Origin: an alpha proteobacterium BAL199
Lineage (GTDB): Bacteria; Pseudomonadota; Alphaproteobacteria; Thalassobaculales; Thalassobaculaceae
Direction: 5' to 3'
Length of the DNA stretch: 64,000 nucleotides
Assembly (NCBI GenBank): GCA_000171835.1
Contig: ABHC01000014.1
Span: 62,001 to 126,000 of the forward strand
The notes below the pieces were generated by a model. It searched no databases, was not told the origin of the DNA, and saw nothing but the letters and a program-made list of their open reading frames with translations. Made by a program: the position numbers and the translations under genes. This document shows, piece by piece, positions 17,936-27,062 of the stretch (its first letter is position 1; each line of letters begins with the position of its first letter).

Positions 17936-19315
17936 TCACCCGGCCTCCCCGATCGCTTTCAGACCCGCAACCCGCAACCTGTCAGCTTTCTCTGATCCTT
18001 CGACCAGTTCAATCAGCCGGACCGTGTTGTAGAGGTCGATCACCGAGGTGTTCGGATCGTCGACCGCAAGCTTGCGAAGCAGATCATCGCCGCGAGTCTC
18101 CAGTCCAATCGCGATGGCCCGCATGGCCTGTTCGACCAGTTCGGACATACCGGCGTCGTTCGAGAACCGTCGGCACACCCGCAACGCGACGATGCGATCC
18201 TCCGCCTCGCGAAGCCTTTGCAGTTCTTCCTCGTCGGTTGAGATCGGGTCATCGAGGGCGGCCACCGCAGCGAGGGTGGCTTCGCTGGCTCCGGAAACCA
18301 CGATCTCGCGCGCGACCTGCGCAAACTCCGCCTTTACCCGCTCGATCCTCCGTCCATACGCCCGCCCGCCGCCGACAGCCACCGCGGCGCGCTCCAGCGC
18401 GTCAATCTCTCTACCGAGTTCCCGGGCGACATCGGCCTTGGGCAGGTCTTCGTCCCGCAACTCGATGCGTACGTCCAGCATGCGGTCTTCGGCTTGGCTG
18501 ACCACTGCTTCCCCGGCCTGCCCGCTCGCCAGTTGAACCAGGTCGCCGACACCGGCTTCAGTTAATCGTTCGAACAAATCGCCAAGAATGCTGAGATCGC
18601 GAAGACGGGCCATCAGAACGAATATGACGTGGGGAATAGCCTCCTTGTGGAGGCCCGCCACGGTGCGCAGCGCGTGCACCAGGGCGGCCAGGGACTTCCG
18701 ATCAATTGTCTCGATCGGGGCCGGCGGCAACGCACTGCGCAATTCCAGGATGGTCGTCGCCACGCTCAGCAGAGCGTAGATGTCGTCCAGCGAGCTCAGG
18801 ACCGGCTCGCCGCCGAGTGCATCGCGCAGTTGGGTTCGTCCGGTCGGCGTCTTGCGGGCGGCCGCATCGCGCTCCGCGAGGACCCGAGCGGCCTCGGCCC
18901 AAAGCGTGGTGCCGGCCTTCATCAATGCCTGGCTGTCGTTCGGCTCGGCCGACTTCAGGATTGCGGATGTCGCCTCAAGCACGCTGGGGTTGGCATGCTT
19001 GGCGATCAGCGACCAGATCGGCGTGATGGCCGAACGCGGAATGCGACCGATGGCCTTGCGCGGTGTGCCGGGATCGTACAGCAGATCTTCGAACGGCAGG
19101 CAGAACAGGCGCTGCGGTGTCGACCGGCGCGGCGGCTTCGCCAACGACATACGCGGGCGCAGACGGCTCAGTACCGCGTCGGCCGTGGCGCGTTGATCGC
19201 TTTTCAGCCGTCTCGCTTCCAGGGACCGAACCAAGTCGGCGAATTGCGGCTCCGGAATGTCGAACACACGACCAGCCAGCAGGTCCAAGGAGCGGTCCGG
19301 CACATTGGAACTCAT
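17936..19315 (-). CDS. Conserved-looking protein of unknown function, paired with the upstream gene
   Basis: A 459-residue soluble protein with no signal peptide or membrane helix, rich in leucine, alanine and arginine and predicted to be almost wholly helical. It has no recognisable catalytic motif. Visible features are a basic proline-containing segment near residues 50-75 (LRPRMSLAKPPRRSTPQRLF) followed by CLPFEDLLYDPG, then a long run of helical repeats. Codon use matches neighbouring genes, supporting a real gene. It starts 13 bases after the stop of the gene at 19329-20462, so both are probably one transcript and may act together. I do not recognise either family. Confidence 0.75.
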   Translation of the reverse strand: MSSNVPDRSLDLLAGRVFDIPEPQFADLVRSLEARRLKSDQRATADAVLSRLRPRMSLAKPPRRSTPQRLFCLPFEDLLYDPGTPRKAIGRIPRSAITPIWSLIAKHANPSVLEATSAILKSAEPNDSQALMKAGTTLWAEAARVLAERDAAARKTPTGRTQLRDALGGEPVLSSLDDIYALLSVATTILELRSALPPAPIETIDRKSLAALVHALRTVAGLHKEAIPHVIFVLMARLRDLSILGDLFERLTEAGVGDLVQLASGQAGEAVVSQAEDRMLDVRIELRDEDLPKADVARELGREIDALERAAVAVGGGRAYGRRIERVKAEFAQVAREIVVSGASEATLAAVAALDDPISTDEEELQRLREAEDRIVALRVCRRFSNDAGMSELVEQAMRAIAIGLETRGDDLLRKLAVDDPNTSVIDLYNTVRLIELVEGSEKADRLRVAGLKAIGEAG

Positions 19316-19328
19316 GCTCCAGATCCCC

Positions 19329-20462
19329 TCACAACGCTCGAGCGCGGCGGTGCTCGACGCGCAGCAGCAAGTCGATGTCCACCTCGCCGGATTGCCAGTT
19401 CTGAAGCGGCTTTACGAACCGACGAAGCGCAGTCTCCAACTCACCCCACGCGTTGCCCTTGTGCCGCTCCAGTTCCTTCTTCGGGACCAGCGGCAACATC
19501 CGCACGATCTCTTCCATGGCCTCGACTTGTTCCCAGATTGCCGATTCCAGAACGCTGTCCCAGATCGTCAGCACATGCTCCCAGCCGTCCAGCAGCCAGG
19601 ACAATCGATCCAACCGATCCTGAATGACCGGCTCGACTTTCTTCCAGCCGGTCAGCGTCTCGGCGAGGTTGCTTGCAAAGGCGTCAACCTCGGCGATCAC
19701 CGGGTATCCGACATCGAGTGTAAGCTTCGCAACGTCGGCGGCGAGCAACGACAGGCCGTCAGGATCGGCGTTTGACCGCTGGTTCCACTCGCCAGCGTTC
19801 ATGCGAAACGCCTCCAGCCGCTTCATCAGACGTCTCAGACGGCACTCGTGCGGCATCATCGACAGGCCCAGTGGGGCGATCAGATCCGACCAGACCTCAA
19901 GACAGCGGTAGATTTTTTCGGATGACGCGCCGAGCCCGTCGGCGATCTGATCCAGAATCTGACGGGCCTTTCGCTGGCCCTGCGGGGACGACAACTCGGC
20001 GACCGTAAGCGACGCCGGGGTGGGTGACAGCCGGTCGACAACCGAGTTGATCAGATAGAAGTTGGTCAGGAGGCGCTCGTTCTCCTCCTGTTCAAGGGCG
20101 ACCTTGGAACATTCCAGCGAGTCAGGGCCGGCGAGGCCGGTCATGGCGGTCTGATTGGCACAGCGCCGCATCATCCGCGGCGTCGTCGCCTTGGTGTCCT
20201 GTATGGCCTCGTGCAGCGCTCGGTCGTGGACGGTCATCCGGAAGACTTCACGAACCGATGGCCAGGCGATCACGTAGACACCGCTGCCCCCGGACATTCC
20301 CGGAATCAGGATCTCCAGCCCGTCGCGCTGATCGGATCGTACGCGGGAGAACGCAAGCGTCGGCGTGGTGAAGGGGGCGACCACCCCCCGTTCCTCGAAC
20401 GTTGCCGGCCAGTACCGCGTGCTGAGATGCCCGTTCTCGGAGTTGTTCGTCGCATCGGTCAT
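19329..20462 (-). CDS. Protein of unknown function, first gene of a two-gene unit
   Basis: A 377-residue soluble, mainly helical protein without signal peptide. The N-terminal 90 residues (PATFEERGVVAPFTTPTLAF, then ILIPGMSGGSGVYVIAW) look like a small beta-rich domain; the rest is helical, with many tryptophans in the last third (WLLDGWEHVLTIWDSVLESA). No known motif is visible. The start ATG at 20462 directly follows a spacer downstream of the HD-hydrolase gene, and the stop is 13 bases before the next gene. The tight pairing with the 459-residue protein suggests a joint function that cannot be named from sequence. Confidence 0.72.
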   Translation of the reverse strand: MTDATNNSENGHLSTRYWPATFEERGVVAPFTTPTLAFSRVRSDQRDGLEILIPGMSGGSGVYVIAWPSVREVFRMTVHDRALHEAIQDTKATTPRMMRRCANQTAMTGLAGPDSLECSKVALEQEENERLLTNFYLINSVVDRLSPTPASLTVAELSSPQGQRKARQILDQIADGLGASSEKIYRCLEVWSDLIAPLGLSMMPHECRLRRLMKRLEAFRMNAGEWNQRSNADPDGLSLLAADVAKLTLDVGYPVIAEVDAFASNLAETLTGWKKVEPVIQDRLDRLSWLLDGWEHVLTIWDSVLESAIWEQVEAMEEIVRMLPLVPKKELERHKGNAWGELETALRRFVKPLQNWQSGEVDIDLLLRVEHRRARAL

Positions 20463-20527
20463 AGAGCGTCCGTTCCCCCGTTCCCCGCACCGACAGTCGC
20501 TGAAAAGGCCCGGCAGCGCACCTTCAA

Positions 20528-21133
20528 TCAGCAGATGGCCGTGCCCCCCAGCAAGCGGAAGCGGTCAATATAGCGCTGTTTGGCCTCGTTTGGGGACATT
20601 GCCTCGATCCGGATGTCGTTGCCGACCTTTGGAGCGCCGAAGAACCCGCGCGCCTCGCGGGTGGCAAACCCGGCGAGCTGGATCGCTTCCAGATAGGCGG
20701 CGACCCGGTCGGCGCGCTTGATCAGCTTGGCGATCGCCGGCGGCAGTTCCGCCGGTAGCCCCACACGCAGATGGACCGCGCGCATCAGCGCGGCTTCGAC
20801 GGTCTTGTAATCCGGCCCGATCACCGACTTGAACGGCGTGATCATGTCGCCAATGACATACTCAGCAGCATCGTGCAGCAGGGTTGCCAAGCGCCAGCGC
20901 TGCGCGAGGTCCCGGTCGAGAAGTCCGGCGATACGCTCCACCAGGACCGAATGCTGGGCGACGGAATACGCCCATTCGCCCGAGGTCTGGCCGTTCCACC
21001 GGGCAACCCGCGACAGCCCGTGCGCGATGTCCTCGATCTCCACGTCAAACGGTGATGGGTCGAGCAGGTCCAGGCGCCGGCCGCTCAGCATCCGTTGCCA
21101 TGCCCGAGGGGGCGTCGCCGCGATGCGATTCAC
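20528..21133 (-). CDS. HD-domain phosphohydrolase (YfbR-like)
   Basis: A 201-residue metal-dependent phosphohydrolase. The HD-type ligands are visible: H in VAQHSVLVERI, the HD pair in ATLLHDAAEYVIGD, and a later aspartate in IKRADRVAAYLEA. The family includes 5'-nucleotidases of the YfbR type and other nucleotide phosphatases; the substrate is inferred only by family. It starts with GTG at 21133, which overlaps the stop of the upstream small membrane protein (GTGA), implying translational coupling. The larger frame to 21472 crosses that gene in another frame and is rejected. Confidence 0.83.
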   Translation of the reverse strand: MNRIAATPPRAWQRMLSGRRLDLLDPSPFDVEIEDIAHGLSRVARWNGQTSGEWAYSVAQHSVLVERIAGLLDRDLAQRWRLATLLHDAAEYVIGDMITPFKSVIGPDYKTVEAALMRAVHLRVGLPAELPPAIAKLIKRADRVAAYLEAIQLAGFATREARGFFGAPKVGNDIRIEAMSPNEAKQRYIDRFRLLGGTAIC

Positions 21134-21447
21134 GGCTTCGCACCCGAACGGTCGCGGCCCACATAGGCCCAAACACCGGCCCCGACGAGCGGTCCGAACA
21201 CAATGAGAAGCCGGGTGAAGATCGCCATATTTCGTTCCATCACGTACTGGGTCTCGAACAGGATCTGGCAGCGCTCGCGGCCGTCGGTCTCGAAATATCG
21301 GGTCGCGCAACCACGGACCCCCCGATCCTTTTCGGCGGCGACAGCGGCGGCGATCGGCGGCCAGCGCTCGAGCGCGATGGTGCCCGCCACCACCGCCCAG
21401 GCTACGGCAGCTGCCAGTGCGCCCAGAAGGATGAACCGGCGTCCCAT
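21130..21447 (-). CDS. Small membrane protein with two helices
   Basis: A 105-residue protein. An N-terminal helix (FILLGALAAAVAWAVVAG, about residues 5-22) and a second helix near the end (LLIVFGPLVGAGVWAYVG) bracket an extracytoplasmic-looking segment of about 50 residues containing two cysteines (RGCATRYF and ERCQILF) that could form a disulfide. No family is recognised. Its stop overlaps the GTG start of the HD-hydrolase gene, which supports that it is translated and that both are in one operon. Confidence 0.6.
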   Translation of the reverse strand: MGRRFILLGALAAAVAWAVVAGTIALERWPPIAAAVAAEKDRGVRGCATRYFETDGRERCQILFETQYVMERNMAIFTRLLIVFGPLVGAGVWAYVGRDRSGAKP

Positions 21448-21599
21448 GCACTTGACATAGCGTCACCGCCAACCGGCTGCAATCCGGTCCTGGTTACTGA
21501 ATTCGTCCTTCCCCGATTCGACCTGGCCGTCTGGCGCGGCGTCGCGGCAGGCGTTTATAGTCGCGGCCTCGCCTGTGGCTTTCTCCGGAGGACCTGCCC

Positions 21600-22733
21600 G
21601 TGACCATGATCAGCTATCTGACGAACATCACCTTCGAGCACGGCGCGGTGAAGACCCTTGGGGCCGAGATGGATGCGCTCGGGATGAAGCGTCCGTTGAT
21701 CATCACCGATAAGGGGCTGGTCGCGGCCGGGTTGATCGACACGGTGCGGGGCGTGGTGCCGAACGACAAGACGGTGACGATCTTCGACGGCACCCCGGCC
21801 AATCCGACCGAGGCGGCCGCGCGGCAGGCTCTGGCGGCCTATCGTGAAGGTGGTTGCGACGGAATCGTCGCGGTCGGCGGCGGGTCGTCGATGGATCTCG
21901 CCAAGGCGGTCATGCTGATGGTCGAGCACCCCGGTCCATTGGAAACCTATGCGATGATCAAGGGCGGCGTGCCGCGGATCACCGACCGCATGCCGCCGTT
22001 GATCGCGATCCCGACCACTGCCGGTACCGGCAGCGAGGTCGGTCGAGGGGCAGTCATCGTGCTGGAGAGTGGGGTGAAGACCGCACTGGTCTCGCAGCAC
22101 CTGATTCCGAAGCGCGCGATCTGCGACCCGGACCTGACGCTCGACCTGCCGGCTGGATTGACGGCTGCCACCGGCATGGATGCGCTCACCCACTGCATCG
22201 AGACCTACCTGTCGCCGAAGATCAATCCGCCGGCCGAAGCGATCGCGCTGGACGGGGTGTCGCGCGCGGTCCGGCACCTGGAGCGGGCGGTCGCGGACGG
22301 CCATGACCGCGAGGCACGCTGGAACATGATGATGGCGTCGATGGAAGGTGCCATGGCGTTCCAGAAGGGCCTTGGCGCGGTTCACTCGATGTCGCATCCG
22401 CTGGGGGCCTTGCCGGAGCCTCGGCTACACCACGGCACGTTGAACGCGGTGATCATGCCGACCATCCTGCGCTTCAACCACAGCCACGTTGGCGATAAGT
22501 ACGACACGCTGCGCCGGGTCATGGAACTGCCCTCGAACGCCGACTTGCCCCAGGTCATCGCCGACATGAACGCGCGCCTGAAGCTGCCGGCCAACCTGCG
22601 GGCGATGGGCGTTACCGACGCCATGATCCCGGTTGCGTCGGAGCAGGCGGAGTTCGATCACTGCACCCCGACCAACCCGCGTCCGGTCGACCGGGCCGGC
22701 TTCGAGGAACTGTTCGTGCAAGCCATGGGGTGA
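21600..22733 (+). CDS. Iron-containing (group III) alcohol dehydrogenase
   Basis: A 377-residue oxidoreductase. The NAD-binding GGGSSMDLAKA motif is near residue 97, and the metal site is intact: D in ATGMDALTHCIE with its histidine, and the two histidines in GAVHSMSHPLGA and PRLHHGTLNAV. Family members oxidise or form alcohols, aldehydes or lactaldehyde using NAD(P); the substrate is not evident. The ribosome binding site GGAGG lies at a suitable distance from a GTG at 21600, which is preferred to the ATG at 21606. A major facilitator transporter gene follows 122 bases downstream, so uptake of its substrate is possible. Confidence 0.92.
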   Translation: MTMISYLTNITFEHGAVKTLGAEMDALGMKRPLIITDKGLVAAGLIDTVRGVVPNDKTVTIFDGTPANPTEAAARQALAAYREGGCDGIVAVGGGSSMDLAKAVMLMVEHPGPLETYAMIKGGVPRITDRMPPLIAIPTTAGTGSEVGRGAVIVLESGVKTALVSQHLIPKRAICDPDLTLDLPAGLTAATGMDALTHCIETYLSPKINPPAEAIALDGVSRAVRHLERAVADGHDREARWNMMMASMEGAMAFQKGLGAVHSMSHPLGALPEPRLHHGTLNAVIMPTILRFNHSHVGDKYDTLRRVMELPSNADLPQVIADMNARLKLPANLRAMGVTDAMIPVASEQAEFDHCTPTNPRPVDRAGFEELFVQAMG

Positions 22734-22855
22734 GCCGGGGCTGCGTGACGGGCGCGTTGCGACCGGACCGGCATGACTGTCATGCGCTTCAGTGACTTGA
22801 CCGGCCGCGGCGTCAGGCACAACCTGTTGCGATTCCTGACAGGATTCCAAAGCAC

Positions 22856-24109
22856 ATGACTGTTTTGTCCCCGGCCGCCGACGACGGCCAGACCGGAAGT
22901 TTCCGCGGCGATGTGAAGGTCATCAGCCTGATCGGGGTGGCGCACTTCTTCAGCCACTTCTACATTCTGCTGTTGCCGCCGTTGTTCCCGGTCCTGAAGG
23001 ATGTGTTCGGCGTCAGCTACGTCGATCTTGGTCTGATTTTGGTAGCGTTCTCGGGCGCGACCGGGATCAGCCAGATCGTCTGCGGCTATCTGGTCGACAA
23101 GATCGGCGCCAAGGGCATTCTGATCGGTGGCTTGGCGCTGGAGGGGGCGGCGTTCCTGCTGATCGGCCTGACCGGCAGCTATTGGGCGGTCGTTGGGCTG
23201 ATGGTGGTCGCCGGCATCGCCAACGGCGTCTACCACCCGGCCGACTACGCGATCCTTTCTGCGTCGGTGTCGGAGAAGCGGATGGGGCGGGCATTCTCGC
23301 TGCACACCTTCACCGGCTTCTTCGGCGGGGCTGTGGTGCCGCCGACCATCATCGGCCTGGCTGCGCTGTTCGGCTGGCAGACCGGCGTGGCAGCCTGCGG
23401 GGCGGCGGGAATGGTTGCCGCCCTCGGTCTCATCGTGTTCGGGCGTTCGCTGAAGCACGAGCCGGGCTCCGACAAGCGGCGCAAGCCAGGGACCAAGGCG
23501 AGCGCCAGTGCCGCGCCGACATCGGTCCTGCTCAGCCCGCCGATCCTGATGTGCCTGCTGTTCTTCACCCTGCTGGCGCTCAGCCAGGGTGGCATCAACC
23601 AGTTCCTGATCGTGACCCTGAACGCGCTGTACGACACGCCGGTGGCCGAGGCGACGGTGGCGCTGACCTTCTACCTGTTCGGCACCGCCGGGGGCATCCT
23701 GGTCGGTGGGCAGATCGCCGACCGGACCCGTCATCACAACCGGGTGGCCGCCAGCTGCTTCCTGTACACCGCGGTCGCGGTGCTGATCGTCGGCAGCGTG
23801 CCGATGCCGCTGTGGGGACTGATCGTGCTGATGGTCAGCCAGGGCATCGCCCAGGGCATCATCATGCCCAGCCGTGACATGCTGGTGCGGTCGGTGACCC
23901 CGCCTGGCGCCATGGGCAAGGTGTTCGGCTTCGTCTCCAGCGGGTTCAGCATCGGCGGCATCGTCTCGCCCCTGCTGTTCGGCTTCCTGCTCGACAGCGG
24001 CCATCCCAGCACCGTGTTTTATGCGGTCGCCGCGTTCATGGTGGTGTCGCTGGTAACCGTGTTCACGGCAGTCGGCAGCCGGTCATCAGCGTCTGCATCG
24101 GGGATGTGA
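22856..24109 (+). CDS. Major facilitator superfamily transporter
   Basis: A 417-residue inner-membrane protein with about 12 hydrophobic segments in two halves separated by a charged loop near residues 200-220 (KHEPGSDKRRKPGTKASASA). The first half carries the MFS loop between helices 2 and 3 (GYLVDKIGAKGILIGG), and the second half has GGQIADRTRHHNRVA at the equivalent site. The substrate is unknown; placement after the alcohol dehydrogenase suggests but does not prove a linked role. The ATG at 22856 is the first good start. The gene ends 6 bases before the convergent DMT transporter gene. Confidence 0.9.
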   Translation: MTVLSPAADDGQTGSFRGDVKVISLIGVAHFFSHFYILLLPPLFPVLKDVFGVSYVDLGLILVAFSGATGISQIVCGYLVDKIGAKGILIGGLALEGAAFLLIGLTGSYWAVVGLMVVAGIANGVYHPADYAILSASVSEKRMGRAFSLHTFTGFFGGAVVPPTIIGLAALFGWQTGVAACGAAGMVAALGLIVFGRSLKHEPGSDKRRKPGTKASASAAPTSVLLSPPILMCLLFFTLLALSQGGINQFLIVTLNALYDTPVAEATVALTFYLFGTAGGILVGGQIADRTRHHNRVAASCFLYTAVAVLIVGSVPMPLWGLIVLMVSQGIAQGIIMPSRDMLVRSVTPPGAMGKVFGFVSSGFSIGGIVSPLLFGFLLDSGHPSTVFYAVAAFMVVSLVTVFTAVGSRSSASASGM

Positions 24110-24115
24110 CCGGGT

Positions 24116-25045
24116 TCAGCCTTTCTGCCGATTGATCTGGGCCTCACGGTGCAGGACGTACAGGCCGCTTGCCACGAGGATCGTGGTGCCAGCGATCATC
24201 CAGCGGTCCGGAAAGTCGTTGAACACCAGCCATCCGTAGAACGTCGCGAACACGATCTGGGCGTACTGGAACGGTGCCAGCAGCGACGCCGTGGCAACCC
24301 GGTAGGCGTGGATCAGCAGGAGGTGGGACGTACCGCCGAGCGCTCCCATCAGCGCCATCAATCCCCATTGCTCCAGGGACGGGGTCTGCCAGACGAACGG
24401 CAGAATCAGGCTGGCGCCGGCGGTTCCGACCAGTGCGGTGTAAAACAGCATCGGGATCGTCTGCTCGGTCCGGGTCAGAATCCGGGTGGTGATCACGAAT
24501 GAGGCGAAGATCAGCGCCAGCAGGATCACCAGCCCATAGGCCCAGTGCACCTCGGCAAAGCCGGGACGGATGATCACGAAGGTTCCGCCGAGTCCGATCA
24601 GCACCGCCATCCAGCGTCGCGGTCCGACCCGCTCACCGAGCAACGGCACCGACAGGGCTACGACGAACAGCGGCGCCACGAAGCCGATCGCCACAGCATC
24701 GGCCAGGGGGATGTAGCGGATCGCCGTGAAGAAACAGGTCGTTCCGGCCAGCAACTGCACACCGCGAAACAAAACCAAGCCGACACGATTGATCCGCAGC
24801 ACGTCAGCCGGGTGGCGTCGGATCAGGAACGGCAGCATGAACGCCAGATGGAAGGCATAGCGGCCCCAGACCACCATGCCGACCGGCATTTCGCCTGACA
24901 GGTGCTTGGCCGCCGTGTCCATGGTTGCGAACAACAACTCCGCGAACACCAACAGGCCGATTCCAACGGCCGGATCGCTTGACGTATCCGCCGCCCCGCC
25001 TGAGGCGGGGGCGGTTGGAGTGGAGCTCTCGATGGGGGCGGTCAT
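24116..25045 (-). CDS. EamA/DMT-family transporter
   Basis: A 309-residue inner-membrane protein with ten predicted helices arranged as two EamA repeats (about residues 28-160 and 170-300). The N-terminal 30 residues are polar and contain PTAPASGGAADTSSDPAVG. The family exports amino acids, metabolites or drugs; the substrate is unknown. The WYGRYAFH-like motif appears as MVVWGRYAFHLAFMLPF, and the second repeat contains FQYAQIVFATFYGWLVFNDF, both typical of the family. It is convergent with the MFS gene and divergent from the gene at 25170. Confidence 0.9.
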   Translation of the reverse strand: MTAPIESSTPTAPASGGAADTSSDPAVGIGLLVFAELLFATMDTAAKHLSGEMPVGMVVWGRYAFHLAFMLPFLIRRHPADVLRINRVGLVLFRGVQLLAGTTCFFTAIRYIPLADAVAIGFVAPLFVVALSVPLLGERVGPRRWMAVLIGLGGTFVIIRPGFAEVHWAYGLVILLALIFASFVITTRILTRTEQTIPMLFYTALVGTAGASLILPFVWQTPSLEQWGLMALMGALGGTSHLLLIHAYRVATASLLAPFQYAQIVFATFYGWLVFNDFPDRWMIAGTTILVASGLYVLHREAQINRQKG

Positions 25046-25169
25046 GGTCGGACGCTGACATATGGGTGCCGCAATGGGAATGCATCTTCACCCATCGGAG
25101 CCAGCGGGCTAGAACGACCTCCGGGCGGACTCCGGAAACGACGCGACAACCAGAATCCGGGAACGGGTA

Positions 25170-25889
25170 ATGAGTCTATATGAGAGCGACCGCCGGTATC
25201 GTCGGCGTTTCTGGGGCGGCGTCATCAAGTTCGCGGTGCTTGCGGGGTTCATCGTGGCGACGGCGATCATCTCCTATCAGGTCGGGATCGAGGACCTGGA
25301 GAGCCGTGTGCGAGGCTATCAGCAGGAAATTTTCGAGTTGGAGGCACGCCAGAACACGCTGGAGCAGGAGTCCGCCAACCTGCGACTCGGCGCCGAGCGC
25401 GCCAAGCTGGCGGTCGAGGAGTGGGAGCGACGCTACGCGGCCGACGTGCCGATCGGTCCGCGCAAGCAGATGCTCGATCTCGTCATCGAGCGGCTGAACG
25501 CCGGTGTGTCGGTTGAACGTCTCGGGTTCCTGATTCAGTCGGCCAACGATCCGCGCGATTGCAAGCCGGTCGAGAGCAAGCGGTTTCTAGTCAGGACGCC
25601 ATTGTACGATGGCAAGAATACCGTGGTGTCGTTCGCCGATGAGTCGATTTTGGTGAGTGGCAACGGCGTGTCAGCCAAGACCGCCGACGGCCTGCCGCAG
25701 GCCTGGTTCGAGCCGCAGGAACCGCTGACCATCCAGATCGCGCGGATCGATGGTGCGACCCGGGAGATTGTCGGAAAACTGCCGCTCCACGCCTCGATGA
25801 TCCGGGGCGGTGTCGAGTACCGGTTTCAGTTGCGTGCCGGATCTACCGGCTTCGTGCAGGTGTCCGCCGAGGCGTGTGTCTATCCATGA
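25170..25889 (+). CDS. Membrane-anchored coiled-coil protein of unknown function
   Basis: A 239-residue bitopic protein. A basic start (YESDRRYRRRFWGG) precedes one membrane helix (VIKFAVLAGFIVATAIISYQ, about residues 18-37), then a coiled coil of about 50 residues with heptad spacing (ARQNTLEQESANLRLGAERA), then a mostly beta C-terminal domain with two cysteines. The topology resembles periplasmic adaptor-like or DUF6776-like proteins, but no family can be fixed. The ATG of the next MFS gene overlaps its stop (ATGA at 25886), so both are probably translated together. Confidence 0.72.
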   Translation: MSLYESDRRYRRRFWGGVIKFAVLAGFIVATAIISYQVGIEDLESRVRGYQQEIFELEARQNTLEQESANLRLGAERAKLAVEEWERRYAADVPIGPRKQMLDLVIERLNAGVSVERLGFLIQSANDPRDCKPVESKRFLVRTPLYDGKNTVVSFADESILVSGNGVSAKTADGLPQAWFEPQEPLTIQIARIDGATREIVGKLPLHASMIRGGVEYRFQLRAGSTGFVQVSAEACVYP

Positions 25890-27055
25890 CAGCAGCATTG
25901 CCGGTGGTTCTGACCCCAGGCCGGGTGGGCTGGAGCCTGGCGGCGCATTTCGTGAGCTCGCTGTCGATCGGTGTCGCGATCGGCGGGATGGTGCCGCTGA
26001 TGGCGTTGACCCTGGAGCATCGTGGTGTCGACCCGGTGTTGATTGGCGTCAATTCAGCGATCGGATCGCTTGGGGTGATCGTCGGGGCGCCGTTCGTGCC
26101 ATCGATCATCCGTCGGCTCGGTGCCGCCAACGGGATCGCTGCCGGGTTGCTGCTCACCACCCTGGCGGCCGCCGGCCTTGCTTTTACGGACAGTTTCCCG
26201 GTCTGGCTGGTGTTGCGGTTCTTGACCGGCATCGGCGTGGTCACCCAGTGGGTGGTCAGCGAGACCTGGATGCAGGCCATCGTCGCGGAGCGGCGGCGAG
26301 GGCTCGTCATGTCGGGCTACATCACGTCGATTGCGTTGGGGTTCGCGTCAGGCCCGGTGCTGCTGACCTTGGTCGGCACCGAGGGCCCGACGCCGTTTCT
26401 TTTGTTCGCGGGGATGATCGGTCTGACCGCCCTGCCGGTCCTGCCGATCCGCCGGTGGGCGCCGCCGTTGATGCTCGGCGAGCGGGGCAGCGTGCTGCGA
26501 TTGATGCGCGATGCGCCGACCGTAGCCTGCGCCGCGATTGCGGTGGGTTTGGTGGATTCCGCTTTCTTCACCTTCATTCCGCTTTACGGACTCCGGGTTG
26601 GCCTTCCTCACGAGACGGCAATCACCCTGCTGACGGTGGTGCTGGCCGGCAACGTCGTGCTGCAGGTCCCGCTCGGCTGGCTTGCTGACCGTTTCAGTCG
26701 TCGAGCCTTGTTGCTGGTACTGGGCGGTGTGTGTTGCGTCGGTCCGGCGGTATCCGGCTGGGCGCTCACCGTTGGTTCGGTGATTGCCTACCCGGCGCTG
26801 TTCCTGTGGGGCGGGGCCGGATTCGGTCTTTACACGGTTGCAGTAACCATGCTCGGAGAACGCTACCGCGGGGGTGAACTGGCTGCGGCCAACGCCGCGT
26901 TCGTGATCGCCTTCGAACTGGCGAACTTGGTAGGACCGCCGGCCGCCGGATGGGCTATGGAAGCCTGGTTGCCACACGGCCTGATGGTCTGGATGACCAT
27001 CGTCGCGGTCGGGTTCTTCGCAGTGGCCTCAGTTCGGGGGATCCAGCGCCGCTGA
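25886..27055 (+). CDS. Major facilitator superfamily transporter
   Basis: A 389-residue protein with 12 hydrophobic segments. The overall form (short loops, GVDPVLIGVNSAIGSLGVIV in the first half and VPLGWLADRFSRRALLLVLG in the second) fits the YcaD-like sugar/drug MFS group. The substrate is unknown. The ATG at 25886 overlaps the stop of the coiled-coil protein gene; the four extra codons to 25874 lie inside that gene and are not used. It is convergent with the SPOR lipoprotein gene with only 7 bases between. Confidence 0.9.
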   Translation: MTAALPVVLTPGRVGWSLAAHFVSSLSIGVAIGGMVPLMALTLEHRGVDPVLIGVNSAIGSLGVIVGAPFVPSIIRRLGAANGIAAGLLLTTLAAAGLAFTDSFPVWLVLRFLTGIGVVTQWVVSETWMQAIVAERRRGLVMSGYITSIALGFASGPVLLTLVGTEGPTPFLLFAGMIGLTALPVLPIRRWAPPLMLGERGSVLRLMRDAPTVACAAIAVGLVDSAFFTFIPLYGLRVGLPHETAITLLTVVLAGNVVLQVPLGWLADRFSRRALLLVLGGVCCVGPAVSGWALTVGSVIAYPALFLWGGAGFGLYTVAVTMLGERYRGGELAAANAAFVIAFELANLVGPPAAGWAMEAWLPHGLMVWMTIVAVGFFAVASVRGIQRR

Positions 27056-27062
27056 CAACCGG

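Noticed and set aside
22658-24004. 448-residue minus-strand open frame over the MFS transporter
   Set aside because: Strongly hydrophilic, H/Q/R-rich shadow of the transporter with no signal of its own.
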